DNA of 64,000 bases from Puccinellia tenuiflora (GCA_012064385.1 QRDG01002510.1:62001-126000); one strand, 5' to 3'; shown: positions 1 to 12,369, counted from the stretch's first letter. Notes: generated by a model not told the origin, from the sequence alone. Translations and numbers: made by a program.

Positions 1-958
1 CCCTAGAGTAGTGCCTCGACTGGCCACAGGCGAAGCAAGTGGGCCTCGGTGGTGGTGGAGGCAGCTGAGGGCGGAAACCACTTCCAGCCGTACCCAAGGT
101 CGAGGTAGCTGGGCGAGGTGGAGGTGGCCTAAACCCTGAAGGCCTTGGCGCGAAGGGTGCACGGGGCACATCGCTGAAGGGCACAAATACCCTGCGCTTC
201 TTGCCCTTAGAGGAGGAGCTCTGGTTGTCAGTGGGAGCTGGCCTCTTGGAAGCCTCCAGCTACTTCCTACCCTGCTCCATAGTAAAAGCCTGGTTGTAGA
301 GCTCCTGATAGGACTTGAACTTGAAGGGCAGGAGCTCGTAGCGGAGGCGAGGTGCGAGCCCCTTGCGGAAGAGGTATTGCTTGTCCTCATCATTGGTCAC
401 GTCCCGAGGGGCGTAACGGGAGAGGTGGTTGAACTCTCGCCCATAGGCTTGGACGTCCATGTGTCCCTGGGTCAAGTCCAGGAACTCCCTCCTCTTGAGG
501 TCCATGATAGGCTTGGGGATGTACGCCACACGGAAGGCGGCGCAGAACTCTGCCCAAGTGAAGGCATGGCCAGCGTCGAACATCGACACATGGCTCTCCC
601 ACCAGGAGCCGGCGGCTCCATTCAGCAGGTAGGTGGCGAAGTTGACTTGTTCCACCACCGGAACGTGCAGAGCGGCAAACTTGCGCTCGAGAGCCCGGAG
701 CCAATCATCAGCATCCAGGGGCTCCTTGGCTTCAGTGAAGGTAGGAGGTTGGGAGCGCAAGAACTCCGTGAGAGTGTTGCAGTCCGTGTTTCTCCTGGCC
801 CCTTGCTGCACCAACTGCTCGAGCAGATGCTCGTTGCGCAGGCGGTTTTGCTCAATGGCCATCAGGACCTCCGCCATTGAGGGTGGCAGCGGTGCATCAG
901 GATTGCCTTGTTCCCCACGACGGGTAGGAGCCATTCTGAAGATTTGGAACAATGACAT
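1..958 (-). pseudogene. Gypsy gag (capsid/nucleocapsid), broken by a stop, truncated at window edge
   Basis: This encodes the structural gag protein that packages retrotransposon RNA into cytoplasmic particles. An open stretch of 232 codons ends at 260; its natural start is probably the MAPTRRGEQ methionine at 934. It carries a Retrotransposon_gag domain from roughly residue 100 to 225 (WWESHVSMFD through FKSYQELYNQA). A TAG at 257-259 interrupts the frame. The same frame then stays open leftward, through a basic SSSSKGKKRR stretch and a proline-rich linker, into the start of a CCHC zinc knuckle (CFACGQSRHYSR) at the window edge. The stop is therefore a lesion rather than the real gag end. 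Protease and polymerase would lie to the left, outside the window. Confidence 0.8.
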
Positions 959-1317
959 AGTTAGTAACCAATTCCCACAGTTAGGATAGATAAAAAGAGT
1001 CCTTCCAGATATAGCGATTCAAGATGGCACTAACACTAAAAACAGATTTAGGCAACCACGGTGACATCACGTCATCGCGACGATAGCAAACGGATACAAC
1101 GGACTCGAGACAAACACCGAACGGTAGAACCCAACCCCGAGAACCTAAACTTCGACACCAAGCTTAAAACAAATAGAGATAAGAATCAGAGTAGAGCGAG
1201 TTGGATGAGGAGTAAAAAGAATCCTAAGAAGGTTTTCACAACTCATTTTTAGGTTATAAATAATTTTCAACTAGACTCGACATCGACCAATAGTAAGGGT
1301 TTCCTATATGCAGTCCT

Positions 1318-1329
1318 GCTCTGATACCA
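1318..1329 (-). promoter_or_regulatory. Primer binding site, initiator tRNA-Met type
   Basis: On the minus strand this reads TGGTATCAGAGC, matching the complement of the 3' end of plant initiator tRNA-Met. It lies three bases inside the LTR end at 1333. This is where minus-strand reverse transcription starts, and it fixes both the LTR border and the element's orientation. Confidence 0.85.
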
Positions 1330-1332
1330 ACT

Positions 1333-4300
1333 TGTAGCGCCCCGACCCCGGAATTATGCAGAGATGCTATGTAACCCACAGGCTATGCTACACAACCGAA
1401 GGGCATGGGATTACCACTCCCACGCAACACTTCGATCATACCATAAACACTAGCATAGCTATCAAAGCATAATACAGAGATCAAGACTTGTGGAACAGCT
1501 GGCACATTGCAGACTCTACGACACCAAAACATATAGCAACTCATATATGAGAAATATACAAATATTACACACAAAAGGGTTCACCGACCCAACAGTACAT
1601 CATGCGGAAGCGAAGTAGTGTTGTCTAGTACAACAAGATCCAAATATAGGGCCTAAGAGGCCTACAAATAAACCATCCCAGCCAGCTTGTTCCACAGTCC
1701 CAAGCTGCCACCTGGGAACCCCGAACTACTCGTCGACGTCCACGAAGAACCCACCTGTGTGCTCGGTGTCGTCCTCCTCTGAAACAAAGTATAAAGGAAG
1801 CAAAGAGAGACTGAGTACGACGTACTCGCAAGTTTAGCAGGGCGATATAGGCCCAATGCTGACGGAGGCTCTAAAGCTATATATGTAGCTAATTTGCATA
1901 AAGCTAGTTTTTTGTTTTTAAAAGACATAAAAGACCCATGGCATCGACTACTCAGAATATTTTCTGAAAGAGGGGTAAGAGAGTAACTTTTTTCCTTCGG
2001 TTCTCATCGAACCAATTAGTACCAAGAATCACACTCGTCACCACCAAGGCACTCCCCCGAATCACCCTCGAGGAAATGAACCTTTTGTCATACGTTGTAA
2101 TTGCAACCTCTAGCTGTCAAGTTTTAATTAGGTTAAAGTTGTTTATGATCCCGTAAATCCATTCCCAAGGCGTCTATAACCGCGGACACGGCTTTTCGAA
2201 AAGATTAACCCTGCAGGGGTGTACTAATTTACCCATTGGTACCGTCCGGCTCACCTGATTGGCCCTCTTCCGGGGAAGGCCGGCGAGTGGGCGCGGTTAA
2301 ACCTTTACCTCACGTGAGACTATCCAAGAGTCATCTGTGGCGACAGGGCAAGTTTACCCAGCTTATTTCAGCCCCTGCCCCCATCGCCACAACCTAAACA
2401 CAAATCCTCCGCAACATTTTCTTTTCCACTCACACGCAAATGGAAAACCGAACTAGAGGACCCTTGGATACGCCCGCACAAGTTATTCAGTTAGTAAGGA
2501 GCCCATACCCCCACCAATGGCAGCACGCTCAAACCTTGAGTCCGAAGACAGGAACTCGCACCTAGGGGCAAGAGTGAGGCAAAACACCATCCCCGATGGC
2601 AACTCACCCAAGCCTTTTAAACAAATTAATTAAGTACCAACAATAACCACCATGTCCGAACATTCCATCAACATCATCATTATGGAATTTAATCAACGGA
2701 CATAACTAGAAACACGACTAAGCATGGCTAAGCATAGCTAAGCATATACAACAAAAATATATTTTTTTTATCCGGCCAACACATCATACCTATGGTTCAT
2801 AGGAGGGGAAACATGTATTGGTTCGGGGAAAAACATGCATTCATAGGATACTCTAGATCTTGATCAAAAGTGGCATTGCAATCACATGCAATATTATGGT
2901 GGATAAAATAAGTTTATAAAAAAATAGGATGCTAGAATGCCAAGAAGGTTAGGTTATCTCTTGCCTTGCTGCCGGGGCGTGTAGTACGGCTCGTCGGGGT
3001 AGTTAGAGGAACCCTCGACTCCGGAATCTATCGATACCCAAAAATAATACAAAAGAACAAATAAATCACACGAAGACAAGGTGCAATGCACAATCACATG
3101 ATGACATGACAAGTTTATGCAAAGATATCAACATTTAATTTATTTTAACAAATTAAATGGAGTTCTGAATAATTAGTGCAATTATTTGGAAACAACCCCA
3201 TATTTATCTTAGTGACTACATTATTTATAAATTATTACATTATTAGAGAAGTGGCTCAGATATGCATGAGCATGATATGAATGGATAGGGTTTGTCCTTC
3301 CGATCATTTTGGTACCTTATTTGTAATTTTCTGATTACCAAAGAATAAATAGCGAATTAAATACTTAATTGAATTTTAATTCTTTTAACCAATTTATGGA
3401 TAACATTAAATAAATATTTGTGATCATGATGTGATATTAGCATGGTTGGATAGTAATTGTCATGTTGATCACTTTGATATTTTATTTGCAAATTTTGGTT
3501 AAGTATTTATCGAATTATGATTTTCCCAAATTAGGTATCATTTATACCATTTTATGAATTCTTAACAAACAGCAAAAATATAAACTCAAAAGATGATTTC
3601 AAAGATTCTAACATGTAGAGTTTGTTTTTCTGAACATTTTGATATTTGATTTGTCAAATTTGGATCATTATTTAAAAAGATATTAATTATTCAATTTGGT
3701 TTTATTTTCTAAAAAGGGAAAACAATTTCCCAGACAGGCCGGCCTTGTGTCGGCCAGGCCGGGCTGCAGGTCGGGGAGTGGCCCGAAGGGTCCGGCCTTT
3801 GGCCGGCCCAGGCTGGGGTGCAGGCCGGGGGGGTGGCCGAAGCGGCCGGCCCACATCCGGCCCAGACCGGATGTCCAGCTCGGTCGGGAGCCCGAGCCAG
3901 CCGGGCTCACGGCCGGTCAGACTGGTGCCCAGGTCGGGCTCACGGACGGCGACGCGACGGTAGCCGCCGGCGGATCGACAGTGAGAGAGAGGGAAGAAGG
4001 GGAGAGGGAGAGGCTAGAAAAAGCGCGGGCCTCACCAGGAACCTGGTGGAGGGGTCGGCGACGATGGGGGCACGACGCCGGCGACGAAATCAGGCCGGCG
4101 GAGCATGGCCGAGGCGGGGAGGTCGAGGATGCCGGCGACGAGTCGAGCTTTCCCGGCTCGATTCCGCCAGTGGGGAGAAAGAGGATGACACGGCGAACCT
4201 TCCCGTCCGCTTCGATCTACGCGGGGTGGACCTAATCGACGGCGACGGGCGGAGGCGAGCGGCGGAAGAGGGGGAGCTCGGGGAGGAGAAAGGAGGGGAA

Positions 4301-5113
4301 ACGGGGAGCAGTTGAGCGGAGGAAAGGGTAGGTGGGCATCCAGGGCGTCGTCTTGAACCTCCGGGGGAGCAGGTGGAGCATGCCCGCATGGCGGCATGGC
4401 GCCAGTGCCGCTCGGCACTTTGGAGGAAGAAAGAAAGGATTTTCGCAAAAAACCCCCCTGTCCCAAGTTTCTGTAATTAAAAACTGGTCCAACAGCAGTT
4501 TAGTGAAATTAAAAGGGCTCTTAAACATTTTTATAAAATCTGCAAAAATTCATGTGGGCCCTAAATATCATCTAGAACATCCACCAAAATTTGTGCCCCA
4601 AAATAAAATGTTTTGAGCAACATTCCTTCACAGGTTTTAATTTTGGGTCATTTTGATAAATTCCAAATTGTATTTATTTGGAACACTTAAACATATTCAA
4701 AAATAATGAAATTATTCATGGAGGCTCATAATATGTTAATGAAGCTCCCCATAGTTTTATTTTGAATTTTTGGAAAGTTTAACTTGGTTTTCAAAAATAG
4801 AATTTGAATTGAACCTAATGGAATTCTCAATTTCATTTCTTATTTGGCAATATTTAGACTTTGAGCATTGTTTATAAGATGCAAACTTGGAACTTCCTAA
4901 ACAATTTGGAAGTCCAAGAATAATTAGTTTGTCAAGATAAACAATTGCATTGTTGTTGGAGATTTTTGGAAGGTTTGCTTCCCCTTGTTGATTGATTTCA
5001 AGTGTGGGTTGTGAGGAGTAGATAAATTCCAATGCATGCCATGATGCAAACAAGAATGCAAAAAGTGGAAAAAAATTCTTCGTATTTTTCATTACGGAAC
5101 TGGGGCTGTTACA
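1333..5113 (-). repeat. Long LTR (5' LTR of the minus-strand Gypsy element)
   Basis: The 3781-bp segment is bounded by TGTAACAGCC on the outer side and GCGCTACA on the inner side (both minus-strand), next to the tRNA-iMet primer site. It has no convincing protein-coding gene. It is AT-rich around 2600-3700 and 4450-5100, with a GC-rich island at 3730-4330 rich in CCGGCC words. I cannot exclude a smaller insertion inside it because the partner LTR is not visible. Confidence 0.6.
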
Positions 5114-6225
5114 CTCATCATCTACGATCATATTGTCCATGATCCACATAGTGTTTACGCTCCATGTTCTTGCAGGGTGCCGAACAATAGCCCAACAAGA
5201 TTAGAGCACATCAAAAACATGTTCCACATCCTTTTTACAACCCTCTTGTTCTTTGGCAATTTAAGCCTGCATATTCTTCTTCTAGCTAGAAGGATTGGAG
5301 ATTGTCTTACAAAAATAGACCACGAAGGGTAGATACCATCAGCTAGGTAGTATCCCTTGGTGTATGTGTGGCCGTCGATCTCATAGCTCACCTTCGGAGA
5401 ATTGTCCTCCGAAAGTCTACACTACACCGGAGAGCGCTGAAGCACATTGATGTTAGTGTGGGAACCGACCATGCCAAGAAGAAGGAGTCCCAAATCCAGA
5501 GATCTTGTGAAGCCACTGCTAACTGCTTCAAGTATGACTGTGCACTCGCCAACATGACCCTTATATTGACCTCGCCAGGCAAATGGACAGTTTTTCAATC
5601 CCAATGCATGCAATCTATGATGTCAAGCATGCCAGGAAACCCTCTTGCCTCGTTTATTGACAAAAGGCCGGGCAATATCTTCAACATTTGGCTCTCTCAA
5701 GTACTCCAGGCCAAACACCACAACCACAACTTTGGAGAACTTGTACATTGACTCTAGGCATTTCGACTCACTCATGCGCCTGTACTCATCAACAAGATCA
5801 CCAACAACTCCATATGCAAGCATCCGAATAGTCGTAGTGCATTTTTTATAAGAGGAGAAGCCAAGCTTATCAAGAGCGCCCCGCTTGCATATGGAGTAAT
5901 CATCATGGCCCATCATTCCTATCCGAATGCGGTTCAACACATGTCTCCCATACGGAAGCGGCGACGGAAAATTTTGGCCAGATATGTTGGATTTGTCTGA
6001 TGGAAGCAATCTTGGAAGAGTTGGACATGCCCCCTTCTTCGTTACGATCCAACGTCGGTGCATGACCGGGTATCGAGCCCTTGAAACATTGGTTGTTGCC
6101 TTGCAAGGTGTTCGTTGATGAGAAGTGTAGCGATAAAAAACATCGCTATCATCGTCGGATGATTCATCGGATTACGAGGAATACACCATGTTGTTGTAAA
6201 AATACTCATCCGAGCTATCTGCCAT
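5114..6225 (-). pseudogene. PIF/Harbinger transposase (HARBI1-like, DDE_4), frameshifted and truncated
   Basis: This is the nuclease-type transposase of PIF/Harbinger elements. From the methionine at 6225 the minus strand begins MADSSDEYFYNN and meets a TAA at 6172-6174. It continues through recognisable blocks: FQGSIPGHAPTLDR, MLAYGVVGDLVDEYRRMSES, LEYLREPNVEDIARPF, NCPFAW, GYYLADGIYPSW, then DNMIVDDE at the end. Consecutive blocks lie in different frames (5623-6063, 5422-5613, 5388-5582, 5155-5391), so there are at least three frameshifts. The last codons before 5114 run straight into the Gypsy LTR, whose first bases supply the next codons. The gene is non-functional, but the family assignment is secure because the order of motifs is preserved. 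Confidence 0.85.
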
Positions 6226-6802
6226 GGGAGGGTGATTCGTAACTCTAGCAAACGGCCGAACACCTTGTGGGTGTCGTCGGTCGTGGTGATGGACGATTCT
6301 CTCAGATAGTCTCCTGACCGTCCAAGTCATCGGTCGTTGTGGTGGAGAAGGCGACGATCCTGGCCGGAGTTGGTTGAAGTGGCGCCGCGAACTTCACCTT
6401 ATGAGAAAGGGAATGGATTGGCGACTATGGTGGTGGTGGTAGACCGCCGGGGGAGAGGGGGGGCTGCAATCTGGTGTAGGTGTCAGCAGGATGCATGACG
6501 GCGGGTGGGGGACGATCACGGGCCGGCGGCGGCGGCGAGGGTGGGGTGGCACGGGGGCAACACGGACTAGGGATAGTGACGAAAAGGTGATTGTGTCACT
6601 GGTGGGCGGGTAAGGGCAGGCCAGGGATGGAACTCCGCAGGCGTCCTCGCGTGTCCGGAGCGACCAAATTTGGGCCGGAAATGGGTCCACGCGGACAGAA
6701 AAACGGACCCCGGTCCGTTTGCGTAGACGCGTTGGGCCGTGATTTTTTCCCTACAAAAACGGGCCGTGCCGGATCAAATGAGTCGGCACATTTGAGATGC
6801 CC
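5114..6802 (-). mobile_element. PIF/Harbinger element, transposase half
   Basis: Upstream of the transposase (minus strand) lies GC-rich sequence ending in a terminus that reads GGGCATCTCAAATGTG inward from 6802. TAA follows at 6803-6805, which fits the 3-bp TTA/TAA target preference of PIF/Harbinger. The other end was separated by the Gypsy insertion at 5113 and is outside the window, so the terminal inverted repeat cannot be checked. Confidence 0.6.
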
Positions 6803-6805
6803 TAA

Positions 6806-7644
6806 TGACTGTACTAGTGTTTCACTTTCCACCAAAAAGAATACAGCACAGTTTGCTAGTTCAAGTGAAGGTCCGGAAGACCGGAACTGCTTCTGAAAAC
6901 CATGTTTGAACACCCCCGCACAACCTCAAGAAAATATGCTTCTCAATATTTTCAATACACCTACATTTTTACAAGCTGTTATCCTAGTTAGCATACTCAA
7001 GGCTAACAGTCCAACACTGTCGGAGACATACCGAAGTATTAACTCGCCAACACAGGGGTCAAGTACTCAGAACCCGTGATAATAATTTTTCAAACATGTG
7101 AAAACTGCCATAAAATATGTTAAACGTTGTGAGAGCCACGAGCCAGACTGCTGCAAGTCACATTGGCCAACAAAGAATGTACAGATGAAACCGTGATAAT
7201 TTTCAATCTTGGCTGTAAGTTTTTGTACACAGAAATTTCAAGTGTTACCTCCAACTGTATTACTCCTCCAGTTTCACTACTTGCTGATCATGCAATTTGA
7301 TAGATAATTCTGCCAGAAATGATACACAACAATTAACGCTAAAAGAAAGCAAGATGACAAACATCATAGAACAGACGCCACCAAAACAACAAACTAGAAA
7401 ATTTAGGTCTCCATCTGTAATCAAATTTCGTAGAGGACGTGTACGATGTCATTATGGGTGCTGCCACCTTCACTCGAGGCCATCTTGATTTCTCCTTCCA
7501 GATAAGCAGTTCAAGTTATGGCCATGAGAATCTGCACATCAGCACATGATCTAACACTTGATACAACAAGACCACGCCAATCACTTTGATTATGGACTTG
7601 AATGGTTGCTCTTGCTCTGACTAGTGACAACGACTCCACTGAAT
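6806..7644. other. Sequence downstream of the F-box gene; candidate terminal 3' UTR exon at its right end
   Basis: No protein-coding gene is supported here. On the minus strand, sequence entering from 7644 follows a good splice acceptor and is a plausible final non-coding exon of the F-box transcript. I could not place its poly(A) site. The remainder (about 6806-7150) shows nothing recognisable. Confidence 0.35.
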
Positions 7645-8997
7645 CTGAAACAGAAAGAAGAGACCAAATCAGCGAACTGAGAAGAGTTCTTAACTCAAAA
7701 TGCTCATAGGAAAATATGAACGGGTTATAGGTCCTGTATGTGGCGAAATATAAGAACAGATGGTAAAACTTATGAGAAATACACATGTAAGATTACCTAA
7801 ATACCAGCATATCAAAAGATCCACACAGAATGCATTGCAAACTCTAACTTGCTATATTCATTTAATTTAGTTTTTTCCCTACTGGTAATATTGATCCAAC
7901 TGATTTGAGAAATGCAACAGCAAGCACTACAGTTATGTGCTTATTGTCGTAATTTTACAGTATAAGTGGGAAACATAGCCAGAGAGAGCCAGGCAAACAC
8001 AAATAAATGAATCACCTAATTAAATCATACAAAATCAGTAGCTTGATAATTAACAAACTATAAGTGTGTCCACTGGAAGAGAGATTCAGATGGGTTAAAA
8101 ATCAAAACTGACTCAAACAAAAAGGCTGCCTCCACCTAACTGATCTTGAAAGGCTGATTTCAAATCAAACCGCTTCTGAGCAAAAGAAGTAAATGCTACT
8201 TGAACAAGTCCATTAAACTAATAATCAAGTTCACCTGTTCGATTTTGCTCACATCATATACAGGAGATTGATTCCTGATACAGTTCAGATTAATGATTCA
8301 GGCTCTAAATTGCAAGCATAGCAGTTAAACGGAATCATTTCGACATTGTGAGAAATTTACAGATGAGTTGATGCCACGACAGGAACTTCTGTGTCCTTAT
8401 ATATATCAATAGAATAGTGGACATGATAATTCATGCTTAATTCAAATTAATTTAGGTGACACAATCCAAAAGTAAACATGATTTTAGCTTATATTCCTTC
8501 TCTGTTAGCCTATCCATAAAAACTCCTGCAAAATAGTTTTTGTCATCTTGTTGGAGCCAAGGCAACAGAGGATATACCAAGGAAAGACAATGAAATCGAA
8601 GGAAGAAGATATGAAGCTTTGTTTGCAAGGTTTGGCAAAGTGCCTACATTCTTGAAAGCCGAATTTGGGGGATTCCGCCCACATACATTTCTTATCACGA
8701 TTGTTCATGGTATATCGCACGGTTGCATTATATAAAAGGATAAAGAATCTGAGTATACTTACACAACACAACTACCGCCTACTAGACAAGGCAACACCGT
8801 CCACTCATAGTGACTTCTGCCCCACGCATGTCGTCTCCAAATTGTGGATGGATATGTGCTACCAAAAATTATATGGTGTACACAATCATTTAAACAAGAA
8901 TTACTACCTAGTGTTACAATAATGAACTATCGTATCAGATAATTTGTTTGATAACTATGCAGGTATCGAGATACTTAGAATGAATTAGAAAGTTTAC
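7645..8997 (-). other. Putative intron in the 3' UTR of the F-box gene
   Basis: On the minus strand a donor (GCG|GTAAAC) occurs at 8998/8997, only four bases after the F-box stop codon. A strong acceptor with a pyrimidine tract (CTTCTTTCTGTTTCAG) ends at 7645. The 1353-bp interval is AT-rich and non-coding. Because the stop lies so close to the junction, nonsense-mediated decay would not be expected. This is predicted from splice-site sequence alone. Confidence 0.45.
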
Positions 8998-9001
8998 CGC
9001 T

Positions 9002-10210
9002 TCATATTGTCCGTGACGACAGCGAAGGTGGGAAGTTGGTATACATGTGTGCGCGCAGGATGTGATGCTTCAACCTGCATACGCTTTGAAGCTGCAAGGT
9101 CTTGACGTCCAGTGAGAAACATTCCAAGTCTGCCGTCTCTAACGACGAGCTGTGCTCGTCTTCTGACCTTAGTAGTAGCAAGTACCTCTCGGTTGCACCT
9201 CTCAAGAAGTAGCGGTACCCAGAATCCAACGGGATTATCTTCTCCATCTGCCACTGGTTGGAACTCTGACCATCGTTTCGCCTGACGGTATAATAGAGGT
9301 CAAATGTGCCATCTGCAATGTGTTCACGCACAGAAAACATCCCAGGCCTGCCTTCCCCTGCATCCACAATGGCAATCAGCGGCCTTCGGCAGCCAGGCGG
9401 GAGGTCGGCAATGGAGAACTCCATCGTCTGGGTGTCGAGCATAAGAATTTTTTCTCTCCAGTCCATTATCCAGTAGAAGCAGCCACAAGCGTACTGTCGG
9501 CCGAAGAAAACAGGGCTCTTTGACGACGCCGTCGGCACGCCCGTGCCCGCTAACAAATCGCCCCAGCGCTGGGACGCAACGGCTCGCCATTCTCCGGTGC
9601 TCGAGGAGAAGACGAAGGCAACCAGCTTCGTTTTGCACTGCGCCATCCAGATCACTCTGAATGCCGTTTCTTCCGCCTGCTCCTCCTCGCCGGGGGGGAC
9701 GAGGAAGGGCTCGCACCAGCGCTCGAATTCCACGCGTAGCGGGTGCTCCACGGAAGCGGCGAGGTCGTCGGGTATCGGGGGAAGATGGAGGCACCGTCGG
9801 TGCAGAGGGTCGCACACCGCGAGCTCCGTGAAGACGGGGGATTCCTCGTCGGCGCCGTCCTCGAGGGTGCGGTCGAGGAGGACGCGGCCGTCCCGGACGT
9901 CCCGGATGATCCAGCTGTCGTGGGACGGGAGGAAGGAGAAGGAGAAATCGGCGGCGAGGGAGACGGCGCGGGCGGCGGGCGCGGAGGGGTGGGGCGGGAG
10001 GGCCGGGTGGAAGCCGTTGTGCTTGAGGAAGCCGAGGAAGGGCGCGGCGTGGAGGCGGCGGAGGCGGCGGAGGAAGGAGCGGTCGGTGACGAGGCGGCGG
10101 AAGGAGACGCAGGCGGCGGAGGCGCGGACGAGGTCGGCCGGGCTGGGCAGGAGGAGGAAGATCTCCGCCAGGAGGTCGTCGGTCACCGGAAGCGAGCTCA
10201 TTTCCGCCAT
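9002..10210 (-). CDS. F-box protein (grass F-box family, single coding exon)
   Basis: A complete 402-residue protein, probably a substrate-recognition subunit of an SCF (SKP1-CUL1-F-box) ubiquitin ligase. The F-box spans roughly residues 6-50: LPVTDDLLAEIFLLLPSPAD, then the VRASAACVSFRRLV core. The rest lacks Kelch or leucine-rich repeats that I can recognise. It resembles the C-terminal half of the large grass F-box family, with motifs such as WIIRDVRDGRVLL, CDPLHRRCLHLPPI and FYWIMDWREKILMLD. The start is the first ATG (ATGGCGG, good plant context), with a second in-frame ATG three codons later. The 5' half is very GC-rich and falls toward the 3' end, a gradient common in grass genes. No frame breaks were seen. 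It is the only intact non-transposon gene in the window; its substrate is unknown. Confidence 0.88.
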   Translation of the reverse strand: MAEMSSLPVTDDLLAEIFLLLPSPADLVRASAACVSFRRLVTDRSFLRRLRRLHAAPFLGFLKHNGFHPALPPHPSAPAARAVSLAADFSFSFLPSHDSWIIRDVRDGRVLLDRTLEDGADEESPVFTELAVCDPLHRRCLHLPPIPDDLAASVEHPLRVEFERWCEPFLVPPGEEEQAEETAFRVIWMAQCKTKLVAFVFSSSTGEWRAVASQRWGDLLAGTGVPTASSKSPVFFGRQYACGCFYWIMDWREKILMLDTQTMEFSIADLPPGCRRPLIAIVDAGEGRPGMFSVREHIADGTFDLYYTVRRNDGQSSNQWQMEKIIPLDSGYRYFLRGATERYLLLLRSEDEHSSSLETADLECFSLDVKTLQLQSVCRLKHHILRAHMYTNFPPSLSSRTI

Positions 10211-11769
10211 TTCCTCGCGGGTCGCCGGTGGGGTGGAGGAAGGAAAAAGGCTTGCTGTTGCCAGATCGGAAGCTCGGGGCAGATTCTCAACAGCAAAATG
10301 GGTTGGCCTGGAAAATCAATGTCTGAAACTGAAAGCTGTCTGTTCGCTCCCGAACAAGTCTAACTGTTCTTTAATTCAGTAAGACCAAGTCTAATTTGTC
10401 TCTAATCTCAGTGGCCAGGATAAATGTAAAATCGATTGCTCCATAATTAAGGGAACAACTAATTATGGGTATGATAACCTCACGGCTCTACGGACAATTT
10501 GAGAAGTTCAGAACCGATTTACCGCTCTGAAAAAATTGCCAATTGAAAACATCAAACTTGCTTCTTTCACTCATGCATAGTTGTTCCAGACTGTACAATG
10601 TAATCTAAGCACAATCTCTGTACAGTGAGTCTACATGTCCAGTTTGAGAATCATATCAACATTTGCTGCATTTAGATAACTAGCTCAGAATTTATTTTTA
10701 TCCAATCTTTACAAGGGAATGTACAGTAAAGGAAATATATTTACGATTTCAAATGCCATATAATGTCACCAAATTTCTAGACTGAAAATATCGATCGAAG
10801 TAATGGCCTGTACACCCGGAAATGCCCGAGCACGCTTGCTCTCTCTAAAAAATGTCAATATGATGTCAGGCTCTTTAATGCACCCCATAGTAGATTTTTG
10901 TATTAAGTCTCCCAGTAGTTAATTAATTTCAAAACCTACTAGAAACTGACGATATACTAGGCCCATTTTACACTGCTAACATGAACAAATCATAATTTTC
11001 AAATTTTGAAATGTAATCGTATTTTTTGCATGGCGAACATGAACACATCCTAATTTGTAAATACTAAAATGCAATCATCATTTGCCACAACGGACATGAA
11101 TAATTCTCATTTTGCAAATTATGAAATGTAGTCATTTTGAACCAAAATCTGCTAGACAAATGAGTATGTACTAGGCAAAAAAAAATCAATTTGTAAATTG
11201 GGTTTGAAAATCATCATTTTCTTAATTAATCTCCAATCTGTTAGACAAAGCAACATGCACGCATGTAGAGCATTTATTACACATGAGTTTATCATGCTCA
11301 ATTTAACCACAGCCACTCGTTACAGCAAGAGCAAATGAGACCGAGCTCTATTCGTCCGCTCCCCTTGTACACCGAGCTGATATAGTCTTTCTCAAGGTAT
11401 TAGTCTGAAAACCAGATGGTTGGTATGAGAATATCTCAACTGGGCATTCGGGCTTCCATATCTATGAATTGTCTAATATTTTGCAGGTCACCTTAAGCAA
11501 CAGGTAAACTGTGATACTAAAAAACGTAGACACAATGATCCTTTTGATTACCTAACGCATCAAACCTCCGCCACGAAGAAAAAATGTTACCTTCAGCTCA
11601 ACATGGATGTACACACCTAATTGTCATGCGAAACTCATCCACCATGGTCTTAATAGCGTTGCTTTAGCATCCGTACTATTGTCTGAAATAGATTTCGAGA
11701 GCTGAAGTTCTCGAAGAACTTGATGTTAGCTAATCAATTCGGTGTCAACAACACAGCTAAACAATAATA
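10211..11769. other. Upstream/intergenic sequence, no gene seen
   Basis: The 5' flank of the F-box gene is followed by AT-rich sequence without a coding signal. Three degenerate copies of a roughly 60-bp unit (word TGAACAnATC..AATTTnnAAAT) occur at about 10980-11140. I could not place a promoter element with confidence. Confidence 0.5.
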
Positions 11770-11877
11770 CTACCTCTATCCAAAAAAAAAAAGATGTCAT
11801 TTATTTATATAAATTTGAATGTAACTAGACACTAAATATTTAGACAAAAAAAATGACATCCTTTTGGACGGAGGGAG
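11770..11877. mobile_element. Stowaway-type MITE (Tc1/mariner)
   Basis: The ends are CTACCTCTATCC at the left and GGACGGAGGGAG at the right, close to the Stowaway CTCCCTCCGTCC inverted repeat. TA dinucleotides flank it at 11768-11769 and 11878-11879. The 108-bp interior is AT-rich and palindromic (AAAGATGTCATTT against AAATGACATCCTTTT). The left end carries several mutations. These are non-coding elements mobilised in trans by mariner transposases. Confidence 0.85.
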
Positions 11878-12369
11878 TATTTCAAAAGGGCCCAACTTCC
11901 CTGCAAACATGGATGTAAAGCCTCATTCAGTATAACTCTCAGGACGGACTGGGCATGTTAGTGTAGCTAGACAATTAGCATCCTAGCACGGGAACAAAAA
12001 AAATGGGAACACTTATCTTCAGCTCCATGTTGCTTTAGTATAGCAACATAATTCAGAACATTCATTTTAACGGCATCATTTAGATAGTTTTTCTGAGAGT
12101 TGCTAGCATAAAACCATCACTTTTCAGATCGAATTTTGGAAAACCACCACTTTACATTTTTTTTTTCAAAATGTGACCACTATTCGGCAAGTTTGTTGAA
12201 ACGTACACTAAAACCAAATTAAATACAAATTGACACCAAATCTGACAGCGGGACCCACTCTCCGGGTTGACGTGGTGGTACTGGACGGCGCGCCGTTAAC
12301 TGTTTTGCACGTAGGTCCTCAGGTTTTGAACAGAAATTACGCACGGGTCCCCGGACCGCGCAGTTTTCA

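Larger units (their letters stand above)
1..5113 (-). mobile_element. 5' part of a minus-strand Ty3/Gypsy LTR retrotransposon, probably Tekay clade
   Basis: Read on the minus strand the order is LTR (5113 to 1333), tRNA-iMet primer site (1329 to 1318), leader, then gag running off the left edge. The LTR starts TGTAACAGCCCC and ends GGGGCGCTACA. Its outer boundary is exact because it interrupts a PIF/Harbinger transposase reading frame at 5114. The other LTR and the second target duplication are outside the window, so the flanking ATGAG (5118 to 5114) cannot be confirmed as a TSD. A 3.8 kb LTR is long but within the range of Tekay-clade elements; the clade is inferred from gag character and LTR length only. 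Confidence 0.7.

Noticed and set aside
377..989. Plus-strand open frames opposite the left gag gene
   Set aside because: They are mirror frames of the GC-rich gag coding strand with no domain of their own.
3683..4528. Several overlapping open frames in the GC-rich island of the long LTR
   Set aside because: They occur on both strands, are rich in R, P and G, have no recognisable domain, and are explained by base composition.
9324..10382. Open frames antisense or out of frame to the F-box gene
   Set aside because: They are shadows of a high-GC coding exon; only the 402-codon frame has a domain.
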